Below, piece by piece: positions 53,186 to 62,481 of a stretch of 64,000 nt of DNA. Both the position numbers and the translations under genes were made by a program. The notes beneath the pieces were generated by a model, which was given only the letters and a program-made list of their open reading frames with translations, was not told where the DNA came from and made no database searches. Where the stretch lies: the NCBI GenBank assembly GCA_041675505.1, contig JBAYTR010000004.1:189378-253377 (forward strand), written 5' to 3'. How positions within the stretch are numbered: position 1 is the stretch's first letter; every line of letters starts with the position of its first letter. This DNA is from JAGPCK01 sp041675505 (lineage in GTDB: Bacteria > Bacteroidota > Bacteroidia > UKL13-3).

Positions 53186-54952
53186 ATGGAATCAACAGCA
53201 CAACAAGGGCATCCGAGAGGACTCTATCTTTTGTTTTTTACTGAAATGTGGGAACGTTTCAGTTATTATGGTATGCGGGCAATCTTTATTTTATTCATGA
53301 CCAAAGCATTGGTTATGACTTCGGCCAACGCATCCAATGTGTACGGTAGTTTCACCGGTCTTGTGTACCTCACCCCGCTGTTGGGTGGTTATATTTCTGA
53401 TAAATTCTGGGGGAATCGCAGAAGCATTCTTGTAGGTGGTATTCTGATGGCCATTGGGCAGTTTTTATTGTTCTTAAGCGGAAGTGCCGTAGTAGCAGGT
53501 GAACAAAGTGCATCTGCCATGTCGTTTATGTGGAGTGGTCTTACCTTCCTCATTATAGGTAATGGTTTTTTTAAACCCAATATCTCTACAATGGTTGGGC
53601 AACTCTATCCCAAAAATGATTCGCGTATTGACGGTGCATTTACTATTTTCTATATGGGCATAAACATGGGGGCATTCTTCTCCCCATTAATTTGCGGAAC
53701 ATTAGGAGACACCGGTAATGTTGGCGATTTCAAATACGGCTTCTTAGCTGCAGCAATCGGAATGGTGCTGAGTACAATCTCATTTGAGGTATTAAAAAAC
53801 AAACACCTCAAAGATCCTGACGGGCAACCATTGGGAATGCCTAAAGCAAAAATGGATACCCAAACCTACCTGGTCATTCTCGGTTCCATTGCATTAATAT
53901 TTGTTCTGCTTAACTTTCAACAGATAGTTACTTTTATGTTCGGTGCTGAAGCAGTAGCCAATCCTGAATCATTTGCCCACACACTTGCTGAGCTAGGCTT
54001 AATAGGATACCTGATATACGGATCCATGATAATAATGCCTATTGTAATTTTAACCGACAAGTCTTTATCAAAAGACGAACGTGAACGTATTATTGTTATC
54101 TTCATCCTGGCCTTTTTTGTTATTTTCTTCTGGGCCTGCTTTGAACAAGCCGGAGCATCTTTAACCCTGTTTGCTGATCAGCAGGTTGACCGTCAGGTAA
54201 GCATAAGTGTGAGCAAATATATTATACTGGCAGTTTCAGGAACATTAGTCTTTTTCTTAGCTAAAGCATTGGGGTGGTTCTTTGAATGGTCAAAGTCAGT
54301 TATTTTGTCGATTCAAGGTATCACCATCACGGTATTGGTTATTTTAACTTTTACCGGATATATCAATGACTTCCACAAAGAGGAATTCCCTGCCTCATGG
54401 TTTCAATCGGTTAATCCTTTAGCTATTATTATTCTTGCACCGGTGTTCACCATGTTGTGGGGTAAATTAGCTAACATCAATATGGAACCTTCATCACCAC
54501 TCAAAATGGCTATGGGACTGGGGTTGGTCGCACTGGGCTATATCATCATTGCTTATGCTGTTCACGGAATTGACCCTCAAACCAAAATTACTATGTTCTG
54601 GTTGTTTGCCTTATATATTGTTCATACCATGGGTGAGCTTTGTTTATCTCCTATAGGTTTGAGTATGGTAAGTAAACTCGCTCCGTTAAGACTATCTTCA
54701 TTACTTATGGGTACGTGGTTCTTAGCCAACGCTGCTGCAAATAAATTTGCCGGCACCTTAAGCGCATTAATTCCTCCCGGAGCAGGCGAATCACCAGCAG
54801 AAGCCGGTGCGCAAATTCCAAGTTTTCTTGGTGTTGAGATATCGAACTTGTTTATTTTCTTCTGTGTATTTATTGTGTTAAGCGGAGCCGGTGCTTTGGT
54901 ACTGGTTGCCATTTATAAACGCTTAATGAAAATGATGCATGGTGTAAATTAA
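53186..54952 (+). CDS. POT/PTR-family proton-coupled oligopeptide transporter (long copy)
   Basis: This 588-aa inner-membrane major facilitator imports di- and tripeptides with protons. The N-terminus has the proton-coupling motif EMWERFSYYGMRA (ExxER). FFKPNISTMVGQLY follows, and the second PTR signature FFWACFEQAGASLTLFADQ lies in the C-half. A family motif GELCLSPIGLSMVSKLAP is present in TM10. It is longer than the next gene because of inserted segments around residue 260. It starts 48 nt after the DPP-IV gene, so a peptide-uptake operon is likely. It ends in a terminator. Confidence 0.93.
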   Translation: MESTAQQGHPRGLYLLFFTEMWERFSYYGMRAIFILFMTKALVMTSANASNVYGSFTGLVYLTPLLGGYISDKFWGNRRSILVGGILMAIGQFLLFLSGSAVVAGEQSASAMSFMWSGLTFLIIGNGFFKPNISTMVGQLYPKNDSRIDGAFTIFYMGINMGAFFSPLICGTLGDTGNVGDFKYGFLAAAIGMVLSTISFEVLKNKHLKDPDGQPLGMPKAKMDTQTYLVILGSIALIFVLLNFQQIVTFMFGAEAVANPESFAHTLAELGLIGYLIYGSMIIMPIVILTDKSLSKDERERIIVIFILAFFVIFFWACFEQAGASLTLFADQQVDRQVSISVSKYIILAVSGTLVFFLAKALGWFFEWSKSVILSIQGITITVLVILTFTGYINDFHKEEFPASWFQSVNPLAIIILAPVFTMLWGKLANINMEPSSPLKMAMGLGLVALGYIIIAYAVHGIDPQTKITMFWLFALYIVHTMGELCLSPIGLSMVSKLAPLRLSSLLMGTWFLANAAANKFAGTLSALIPPGAGESPAEAGAQIPSFLGVEISNLFIFFCVFIVLSGAGALVLVAIYKRLMKMMHGVN

Positions 54953-54966
54953 ATCACCAATAATTT

Positions 54967-55006
54967 AAAAAGCCCACCTCACTTAGTTCTGTGCGGTGGG
55001 CTTTTT
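54967..55006 (+). terminator. Terminator between the two POT transporter genes
   Basis: AAAAAGCCCACC pairs with GGTGGGCTTTTT (12 bp) around a 16-nt loop. It separates the two transporter genes into independent transcripts. Confidence 0.88.
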
Positions 55007-55118
55007 AGTTTTAAGTCAGGCTGATTTTTCGAATAAATTCAGCACACATGCTATGGCTAAAGAAGATAATAGTATGTACAGTTTAGTTGATTAAAGTATT
55101 TTTCTTATCATTGTTGTT

Positions 55119-56606
55119 ATGACAGAAAATGAAATTGCATTGGATAAAATCCAATCATTCGAAGGTAAATACCCCAAACAGTTGTGGTCTTTATTTTTCA
55201 GTGAGATGTGGGAACGCTTTTGCTTTTACGGGATGCGCGGCATGCTTACCTTTTTCATGGTGCACCAACTGATGATGGATGAAAGCACAGCCAACCTGCA
55301 GTATGGAGCAACACAGGCATTTGTATATGCTTTTACTTTTATAGGCGGATTATTTGCCGATAAAATTCTTGGTTTCAGAAAGTCGCTCTTTTGGGGAGGG
55401 ATATTGATGATAACAGGAAGTTGTATATTGGCTATTGACCCTAAAGAATTCTTTTTCCCCGGCTTAAGTTTCACCATCATAGGTACCGGTTTTTTTAAAC
55501 CGAACATCTCTACTATGGTGGGCACATTATACAAAACAAATGACACCCGCAGAGATGCCGGATTCTCTTTATTCTATTCAGGAATTAATATAGGGGCATT
55601 GTTAGGTGGCTACGCCTGCATCACCATAGGCAAAGACTACTCCTGGAATCTGGCTTTCGGACTGGCCGCCATTGTTATGACCATCAGCTTACTTACGTTC
55701 GTCTTCACACAAAAAAATTTAGGCCCTATAGGACTTTCTCCTTTTGCCGGATTAAATGACGGCAAGTCACGCAAATGGTATGAATATGCCGTATACGTGG
55801 GATCTCTTCTGGTTATTCCTGTTATCATGAAAATGGTAGCTAAAACTGAATACACAGATTATTTTATGTACACCATTGGCCCCTGCACTTTGATTTATTT
55901 GTTCTATGAGATGTTCAAATTTTCAGCAGAAGAACGAAAAAAGCTACTAGCAGCTATGGTATTTATTCTGTTCTCCATTCTTTTCTGGGCCTTTTTCGAA
56001 CAAAGCGGTGGCTCGTTAAGTTTGTTTGCAGCCAATAACCTCGACAACCAATTATTGGGAATAAAACTAGACCCTAATGGGGTAAATAATGCAGCTAACT
56101 CATTGTTTGTTATAATATTCAGCCCACTTCTAGGACTACTTTGGATTGCCATGAGCAACAAAAAATCAGAACCCAACACGGTGGTGAAATTCGGACTTGG
56201 TTTTTTGTTCCTGGCTGCTGCATTTTACACTTTTTACAGCACTCGTTTTTTCGCTAATGAACAAGGAATCACCTCACTTGACCTGTTCACATTTGCCTAC
56301 CTCGTTATTACGTTCGGGGAACTATGTCTTTCCCCTATCGGCTTATCCATCATGACCAAACTATCTCCAAAACCATTACAAGGTGTGATGATGGGTATGT
56401 GGTTTTTAGCCAGTGCATACGGGCAGTATGTTGCCGGAATTTTGGGAGCCGGAATGGCCAAGACAGTGGGTAGTGTTACTGCTGCTGAAAAATTGATTAC
56501 CTACACCGATGGATATAAACAGCTGTCAATCTACGCCTTAATATGTGGCTTAGTCTTGATTTTGATTTCACCTTTGGTAAGACGCCTGATGGGAACGGTT
56601 AAGTAA
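55119..56606 (+). CDS. POT/PTR-family proton-coupled oligopeptide transporter (short copy)
   Basis: This 495-aa paralogue of the preceding transporter is clearly divergent: ExxER motif EMWERFCFYGMRGML, FFKPNISTMVGTLY, WAFFEQSGGSLSLFA and GELCLSPIGLSIMTKLSP are all present, so it should be functional. The short length is usual for bacterial members. It has its own upstream region after a terminator, so the two copies may be expressed under different conditions or prefer different peptides. Confidence 0.93.
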   Translation: MTENEIALDKIQSFEGKYPKQLWSLFFSEMWERFCFYGMRGMLTFFMVHQLMMDESTANLQYGATQAFVYAFTFIGGLFADKILGFRKSLFWGGILMITGSCILAIDPKEFFFPGLSFTIIGTGFFKPNISTMVGTLYKTNDTRRDAGFSLFYSGINIGALLGGYACITIGKDYSWNLAFGLAAIVMTISLLTFVFTQKNLGPIGLSPFAGLNDGKSRKWYEYAVYVGSLLVIPVIMKMVAKTEYTDYFMYTIGPCTLIYLFYEMFKFSAEERKKLLAAMVFILFSILFWAFFEQSGGSLSLFAANNLDNQLLGIKLDPNGVNNAANSLFVIIFSPLLGLLWIAMSNKKSEPNTVVKFGLGFLFLAAAFYTFYSTRFFANEQGITSLDLFTFAYLVITFGELCLSPIGLSIMTKLSPKPLQGVMMGMWFLASAYGQYVAGILGAGMAKTVGSVTAAEKLITYTDGYKQLSIYALICGLVLILISPLVRRLMGTVK

Positions 56607-56647
56607 AGCTACCGCCAATAATTTATTAAAATTAGCCCAATGCATTG

Positions 56648-56655
56648 TATATTTG
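56648..56655 (+). promoter_or_regulatory. -7 box of the exopolysaccharide operon
   Basis: TATATTTG fits TAnnTTTG exactly and lies 26 nt before the ATG of the OPX gene. It follows a 40-nt gap after the POT gene with no terminator; the -33 element is weak. Genes from 56682 to 63338 have overlaps or gaps of at most 9 nt and would share this promoter. Confidence 0.5.
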
Positions 56656-56681
56656 CGCCCTTACAGAATCAACCAAAATAA

Positions 56682-57446
56682 ATGACCGGCAATAAAACCT
56701 GCTTATACTTGTGCCTCTTACTGATAGTTTTTACTGCCTGTACTTCCAGTAAAAAATACGATTACTTTCAACAGGGTAAGGTAACAACCCAGCGCATTAA
56801 CGATGTAGCCATGACCGTAAATGGCGCTCCTTTGCACCTTGTTGACAATGGCGATGTACTGGAGGTAAATTACTATACCCCAGAAGAAATCAACCAATCC
56901 ATCATCAGTTCTTCTGATGAGGGTGAAAAGAAAAGTAAAATCAACCTTTTCCAAGTCAACAGTCAGGGAAACATTGACTTCCCTCTGGTAGGAGCCTGCC
57001 AGGTTAAGGGCCTTACTATTGATCAGGTAAAGGACACGGTTTCAGCCAGACTTAAGTTATTCTTCAACATTACGTATGTGTATGTTCGCCTGAACTCTTT
57101 TCATATCAACGTTATAGGTGAAGTGAAACGTCCCGGCTTGCTGGCCATCAACAATGACCAGGCAACGTTATTGAGTGCCTTAAGTGAGGCAGGTGATTTA
57201 ACCGATTATGGCAACAAAAAGCAGGTTGTACTTTTGCGCAAGGTTGACGGCAAAATGAGGATATACGAGTTCGATCTTACCGATATCAATATCATCAATT
57301 CAGAAGGTTTTTACCTGAAATCGAATGATACTATTTATGTTAAACCACTTCGCATTAAGAGTACATCAGCAATTATGCCTTTTATTTCTGTTGGATTAAT
57401 TGCTCTTAATACGGTACTTGTTATTTTACAGTTCACATCCAAATGA
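56682..57446 (+). CDS. wza: Polysaccharide export lipoprotein (Wza/OPX family)
   Basis: This 254-aa outer-membrane OPX protein exports capsule or exopolysaccharide. Signal with lipobox: LCLLLIVFTACTSS (Cys20). The export domain carries LVDNGDVLEVNYYTPEEI and GNIDFPLVGACQVKGLT; an SLBB domain follows (HINVIGEVKRPGLLAI, LLSALSEAGDLTDYGNKKQVVLLR). A C-terminal hydrophobic helix (SVGLIALNTVLVILQF) is typical of Bacteroidota OPX proteins. It overlaps the downstream kinase gene by 4 nt (ATGA), so the two are translationally coupled. Confidence 0.93.
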   Translation: MTGNKTCLYLCLLLIVFTACTSSKKYDYFQQGKVTTQRINDVAMTVNGAPLHLVDNGDVLEVNYYTPEEINQSIISSSDEGEKKSKINLFQVNSQGNIDFPLVGACQVKGLTIDQVKDTVSARLKLFFNITYVYVRLNSFHINVIGEVKRPGLLAINNDQATLLSALSEAGDLTDYGNKKQVVLLRKVDGKMRIYEFDLTDINIINSEGFYLKSNDTIYVKPLRIKSTSAIMPFISVGLIALNTVLVILQFTSK

Positions 57447-59878
57447 CCCAACCTGAAAGAACCACCAAACCATTAAATACGCAGGCCATTGTTGAACAAA
57501 ACAATGCCAGAATGCGTAAAGAGATTTTCTTTCTGGTTATTCAGCACTGGTACCTTTACCTGATTTCATTAGTCATTGGTTTTTCCATATACTGGATCAT
57601 TAACCGGTATTCACAAGATATTCATGAGACCAAATGCGCGCTCATGATTAAGGATGAAAAAATGAGGCTGAGTGGAGGAGAGTTACTTGTTTCTGACCAA
57701 CTCAAAGTACCCAAAATAAACTCCAGTATTCAAAACGAAACTTACCTGTTAAAATCAAGAGGCTTTATAGCTGAATGTATTGAAGAAGTGAATTTTGATA
57801 TCTCCTATTATGGAATAGGCAAAGTATTAGAAACAGAATCCTATGGTTCAGCATTACCTTTTATTATTGAGGCCGACAGCAACTCCAAGAAGGAACTAAG
57901 AGGAAGATGGCTCTACCTGAAATTTGAAAAGAACAAACAAATAAAAATAGCTTTTGACGAGAACTTTTCTGAAAAAACCTACCAGTGTGTATTGGGTCAA
58001 ATGTGCAGTATAAGTGACAGCATTTTTATTAAAATACGCCTTAACGACAATTATTCTGAAGTATCCGGTTCATACAAAGTATACTTTAATGAAAGTGAAA
58101 AACTAATTAATCAATTCAGAAATGTAATTTCTATTTTTAACGTTGAAAAATCAACTGTTTTAGAAGTAAGCGTTTCAGGAACCCTACCGGAGAAAAATCA
58201 GGATTTTCTAAATGCATTATGTCACGTTTACGAACGCAATCAGGTAAGGCAAAAAAATCTGATTACCGAAAAGACCATATTCTTTATTAATGAACAATTG
58301 AGAGAGTTGACTACCACACTCTCTGAAGACGAAAACGAGTTAGAAAATTACAAAAAAGATAACAAGGCCAGTGTGGAGTTAAAAGATGAGGCCAAGTCAT
58401 ATTATGAAACCATTAAAGAACTGGAGACACAAACAGAGCTTTATAAACTGGATTTGAAAGACATCATCTTAATCCGAAAAGAAATGATGTCGAACAAGGA
58501 TATTACAGAAATTGCACCCAGTATTGGCAGGTTAAACGATCAATTGCTTTTGCAGTTGATTAATGAACTGAGAATATTAGAACAAAACAGAAAACAACTG
58601 GCCTACAATACCAAAGAAAACTTCCCCACCTTTCAACTCATCAATAAAAATATAGAACTAACCCGCAAGGCTATTCTCAGCAGCTTGAATAATAATGAGT
58701 CGTCTATTCAGTCAAGGGTTAGTCAGAATATACGCAGGGTTGCCGAACTGGAAACAAAATTACTGAGCATTCCTTCCAAAGAAAGGGAGTTCATTTCTTT
58801 AAAACGCAGGTACTCTGTTAAGGAAAGCCTCTTCAATTATTTGTTGGAGCGAAGAGCTGAGTTGGGCATATCTAAAGCAGCCAACCTCCCCGACCATAAA
58901 GTAGTGGAGACACCATTCTACAATGGTGTTACCTATCCTAACAGAAGAAGGAATCTGAGCATTTCCTTGTTACTGAGTCTTCTTTTCCCTTCTGCAATTG
59001 TTTATTTTAAGAAAAGTTTTGACAACAAAATCAGAAGCCGCGCACAACTGGAAGAACTTACCGCTGCCCCGATAATAGGATTTGTAGGACACAATAAATA
59101 CCAAACAAATCTGGCTGTGTATGAAAAGCCCAATTCCCTTATTGCAGAAGCTTTCCGTAACATAAGAACTAACCTGGAGTACACGTCATCAAAGGATGAT
59201 AAAAGAGTTTTTATGGTTACCTCAACCGTAAGTTTTGAAGGTAAAACATTCATCGGTATCAACCTGGCATCCGTTATGGCCTTGTCTGACAAGAAAGTGG
59301 TACTGATTGGTATGGACTTACGTAAGCCAAAAATTTACGGTGACTTTAACCTGAAGAATGACATGGGTATGACCAATTACCTCATAGGAAAGGCAACCGT
59401 AGATCAGATAATTCACCACACACAGATTTCGACATTGGATATTATTCCGGCAGGTCCTATTCCGCCAAACCCTGCTGAGCTGATTCTTGACGACCGGATG
59501 GATCAGATAATTCAGGAACTAAAAACCCGTTACGATTACATCATTATTGATACCCCTCCTGTAGGATTGGTAACCGATGCACAGATATTGATGAAGTATG
59601 CTGACATAACCATTTACGTGGTAAGGGAAGGCTACTCTGTTACCACATTTACAGAAACCATTAACGACCTTTATGAAACCAAGGGAATCAAAAACCTGTA
59701 CCTGCTATTAAACGACACCCGCATTTACAGTAAAAAATACGGGTATGGATACGGATACGGGTATGGGTACGGGTATGGTTATGGCTACGGGTATGGCTAT
59801 GGGTACGGGTATTATTCAGACGATGCCAGCAGCAACAAGAAAACATCATTATTAGACAGAATATTTAAGAAGAAATGA
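57443..59878 (+). CDS. wzc: Wzc-type polysaccharide co-polymerase and BY-kinase with (YG)12 tail
   Basis: This 811-aa inner-membrane protein controls chain length and export together with the OPX protein. Wzz domain: first transmembrane helix WYLYLISLVIGFSIYWII (about 34-52), large periplasmic coiled-coil-rich region (about 270-480), second helix near 505-525. The cytoplasmic BY-kinase domain has Walker A TVSFEGKTFIGINLASVMA, Walker A' VLIGMDLRKPK and Walker B YIIIDTPPVGLVTDA. The C-terminal autophosphorylation cluster is twelve Tyr-Gly dipeptides plus YY (59738-59815). It overlaps both neighbours by 4 nt. Confidence 0.94.
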   Translation: MTQPERTTKPLNTQAIVEQNNARMRKEIFFLVIQHWYLYLISLVIGFSIYWIINRYSQDIHETKCALMIKDEKMRLSGGELLVSDQLKVPKINSSIQNETYLLKSRGFIAECIEEVNFDISYYGIGKVLETESYGSALPFIIEADSNSKKELRGRWLYLKFEKNKQIKIAFDENFSEKTYQCVLGQMCSISDSIFIKIRLNDNYSEVSGSYKVYFNESEKLINQFRNVISIFNVEKSTVLEVSVSGTLPEKNQDFLNALCHVYERNQVRQKNLITEKTIFFINEQLRELTTTLSEDENELENYKKDNKASVELKDEAKSYYETIKELETQTELYKLDLKDIILIRKEMMSNKDITEIAPSIGRLNDQLLLQLINELRILEQNRKQLAYNTKENFPTFQLINKNIELTRKAILSSLNNNESSIQSRVSQNIRRVAELETKLLSIPSKEREFISLKRRYSVKESLFNYLLERRAELGISKAANLPDHKVVETPFYNGVTYPNRRRNLSISLLLSLLFPSAIVYFKKSFDNKIRSRAQLEELTAAPIIGFVGHNKYQTNLAVYEKPNSLIAEAFRNIRTNLEYTSSKDDKRVFMVTSTVSFEGKTFIGINLASVMALSDKKVVLIGMDLRKPKIYGDFNLKNDMGMTNYLIGKATVDQIIHHTQISTLDIIPAGPIPPNPAELILDDRMDQIIQELKTRYDYIIIDTPPVGLVTDAQILMKYADITIYVVREGYSVTTFTETINDLYETKGIKNLYLLLNDTRIYSKKYGYGYGYGYGYGYGYGYGYGYGYGYYSDDASSNKKTSLLDRIFKKK
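59738..59815 (+). repeat. Hexanucleotide (TAY GGN) repeat encoding the Tyr-Gly tail of Wzc
   Basis: Twelve in-frame copies of TAY-GGN end in TAT TAT, giving 14 tyrosines in 26 residues. Codons vary (TAC/TAT; GGG, GGA, GGT, GGC), so it is not a pure microsatellite, but six-base slippage would add or remove phosphosites without breaking the frame. Confidence 0.9.
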
Positions 59879-61164
59879 TAAACGATTTACTCAAAAAGGA
59901 AAAGAAAATTGCCGTTATAGGGTTAGGCTATGTAGGGCTTCCCATTGCACTGGAGTTTGCCAGAAAATTTTCTGTTATAGGTTTCGATATAAACGCTAAA
60001 CGCGTAGAAATGCTACGCAACCGAATAGACCCGAGTTCTGAATTAGCACCGGAAGAGTTTGATGGTGCAGATATCTTTTTTACTGATTCACTTGACGAAC
60101 TTGCTAAAGCACAATTTTATATAGTGGCAGTTCCCACGCCTATTGACGAACACAATACACCTGATTTGAAACCTTTACTGGGTGCATCAGGTTCAGTAGG
60201 TAAGGTACTCAAAAAAGGAGATTATGTAGTTTTTGAATCAACTGTTTACCCCGGCTGCACTGAGGAAGATTGTTTACCTATATTGGAAAAACTCTCCGGT
60301 CTCCAATTCAACCAAGACTTCTTTTTAGGTTACTCTCCTGAGCGGATAAACCCGGGTGACAAAGAGCACACGCTTACCCGAATTAAAAAAGTAGTCTCCG
60401 GTTCTACACCCGCAGCTCTTGAGGTTATTGCTGATGTTTACGGAAGTATAATTACTGCCGGCATACACAAAGCACCTACACTAAAAGTGGCTGAAGCGGC
60501 AAAAATTATTGAAAATACACAGCGCGATATCAACATTGCTTTGATGAACGAATTGTCCCTTATCTTTAATAAAATGGGCATCAATACATTTGATGTACTG
60601 GAAGCGGCAGGCACCAAATGGAACTTCCTCAAATTTTTCCCGGGCCTGGTAGGCGGACACTGTATTGGTGTTGACCCCTACTACCTTACTTACAAGGCAC
60701 AGGAAATAGGCTACCATTCAAAAGTTATCTTATCCGGTCGTCAGATTAACGACAGCATGGGTGCTTATGTAGCCAAAGAAACCATCAAACACATTATCAG
60801 TACAGATAAGTCATTGAAGCAATCGAATGTGTTGATTATGGGAGCTACGTTTAAAGAAAACGTAACCGACATACGCAACTCCAAGGTGGTTGATATTTAC
60901 AATGAACTCAAATCTTTTTCCATCAACATTGACGTGGTAGACCCTTATGCTGACTCTGAAGAGTTAATGCATGAATACGGTTTTGAACTGGCAAAAGACA
61001 CCAACAAAAAGTACGATGCAGTAATAGTTGCGGTAAGCCATACACCATATATAGGTTTAGACAAAAATTATTTCAACAACCTGTTGCAACCTAACGGTTT
61101 GTTGGTTGACATTAAAGGAATATACCGCAATAAGCTGGCTGATATCAACTACTGGTCACTGTAA
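59875..61164 (+). CDS. UDP-sugar dehydrogenase (UDP-GlcNAc/GalNAc C6 type)
   Basis: This 429-aa NAD-dependent enzyme makes a nucleotide-activated uronic acid for the polysaccharide. The Rossmann motif is IGLGYVGLPIALEFA; the catalytic Cys region is GLVGGHCIGVDPYYLTYKA. FESTVYPGCTEEDCLP and EAAKIIENTQRDINIALMNELSLI match the TviB/WbpA branch rather than plain UDP-glucose dehydrogenase, so the likely substrate is a UDP-N-acetylhexosamine. That choice is inferred from motifs. It overlaps wzc by 4 nt. Confidence 0.88.
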   Translation: MINDLLKKEKKIAVIGLGYVGLPIALEFARKFSVIGFDINAKRVEMLRNRIDPSSELAPEEFDGADIFFTDSLDELAKAQFYIVAVPTPIDEHNTPDLKPLLGASGSVGKVLKKGDYVVFESTVYPGCTEEDCLPILEKLSGLQFNQDFFLGYSPERINPGDKEHTLTRIKKVVSGSTPAALEVIADVYGSIITAGIHKAPTLKVAEAAKIIENTQRDINIALMNELSLIFNKMGINTFDVLEAAGTKWNFLKFFPGLVGGHCIGVDPYYLTYKAQEIGYHSKVILSGRQINDSMGAYVAKETIKHIISTDKSLKQSNVLIMGATFKENVTDIRNSKVVDIYNELKSFSINIDVVDPYADSEELMHEYGFELAKDTNKKYDAVIVAVSHTPYIGLDKNYFNNLLQPNGLLVDIKGIYRNKLADINYWSL

Positions 61165-61173
61165 CGGGTTTGT

Positions 61174-62481
61174 ATGGGAGGCATTACTGACAACATAGTA
61201 AACTTCCCTTTGCTTCTTTTTCTTGATCCTTCACAGGTATTTAGTGTACCTCACCAACTCCCTGAGTTTACCTCTGATATTGAAGAACCTTTAACAGAAG
61301 AAAAGTTTAGTTTCAGAATACATTCGGGTATGTCGTACGAAGCGTGTTACCTGTACGCGTATCTTTATGGATTACACGTAGCCTACACCCCTGCCTTAAA
61401 GCATGAGCTCCATGCTTATTATCAATTAAGTGAAGGGAACGCTCCCTCATTAGTTGAATCATACCGGCTTTTATTTCAATTCTATCCTTCCAAACTCATG
61501 TACTGGATTCTATTCATGCGAATAGCTTCCCTCAAAAATTTTATCAAAGAATTCAAAGCATTCAAGGTCGCAAAAAAAAATCCGCTACCACCTTACCCTA
61601 ACTCTGAAAACACAACTTCTGAATCAGTTTCACAGGTTCCTCATAAGGTATCTGTCATCATTCCTACACGAAATAGAAGCAACTACCTGTTGCAAGTTCT
61701 GCAGAATATTAATGCACAAACTTATCGCCTTATAGAAGTCTTAATAATTGATCAATCTGACATCTTTTCACTTGTTGATTCATCCGTTTATTTTTTTCCG
61801 CTACAACACATAAAAGACGATAATCGCGGACAATCGAGTGCCCGAAACAAAGGAATAGAACTGGCAAAAGGAGAATACCTCCTTTTTGTGGATGATGATA
61901 TGCTGGTCAATGAAAACTGGGTAGAGGGGCACCTCAAAGCTTTTCAGGATACCGACACTCATGTTTCCTGCGGCCATTATTATGAAGAGGAAACAAACAG
62001 CGATGCTCACTCATCCGGTTATCGGATCGCCAGCCAGATTCCGGGAAATAACTTCATGGTAAGGAGCGATTTTTTCACCTTTACAGGCAAGTTCAAAACA
62101 ACATATGACGGATTTCCGTTTGAAGACAACGAACTTTTTTTTAGGGCCATTGCAGCCAATCGCAAAATGATACTGAACAGGAAAGCTGCAGCCCGTCATT
62201 TACAGGCATCACAAGGTGGAATGAGGGAATATGAAACACTCGCCACCTTTCAGCTTTTAACAACCGACAAAAAGTTTATTCAATTGCACAGTACGTACCA
62301 CCCGAATGTATCTTTAACTCTGTTTAAGAACGAACATTTACTTTTTACTTTTAACAGAATTATGAATCTCCCGCGTGCATTGCACTTTCGAATTACACTG
62401 ATTGTATTGAATTGCATTTGGTACACTTTACTTATTTTGCCTTATCTTATTTCAGATAAATTAAAACTTCACAAAACATGA
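61174..62481 (+). CDS. Family 2 glycosyltransferase with extra N-terminal region
   Basis: This 435-aa protein has a GT-A domain in its second half (about 160-390): VSVIIPTRNRSNYLLQVLQNI, LIIDQSD, QSSARNKGIELAKGEYLLFVDDDMLVNENW (DxD-type metal motif in VDDDM), then a hydrophobic C-terminal helix (about 405-428) suggesting membrane anchoring. The N-terminal ~150 aa are not a recognised domain. It adds a sugar to a lipid-linked intermediate; donor and acceptor are unknown. It starts 9 nt after the dehydrogenase gene and overlaps the sulfotransferase by 4 nt. Confidence 0.88.
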   Translation: MGGITDNIVNFPLLLFLDPSQVFSVPHQLPEFTSDIEEPLTEEKFSFRIHSGMSYEACYLYAYLYGLHVAYTPALKHELHAYYQLSEGNAPSLVESYRLLFQFYPSKLMYWILFMRIASLKNFIKEFKAFKVAKKNPLPPYPNSENTTSESVSQVPHKVSVIIPTRNRSNYLLQVLQNINAQTYRLIEVLIIDQSDIFSLVDSSVYFFPLQHIKDDNRGQSSARNKGIELAKGEYLLFVDDDMLVNENWVEGHLKAFQDTDTHVSCGHYYEEETNSDAHSSGYRIASQIPGNNFMVRSDFFTFTGKFKTTYDGFPFEDNELFFRAIAANRKMILNRKAAARHLQASQGGMREYETLATFQLLTTDKKFIQLHSTYHPNVSLTLFKNEHLLFTFNRIMNLPRALHFRITLIVLNCIWYTLLILPYLISDKLKLHKT

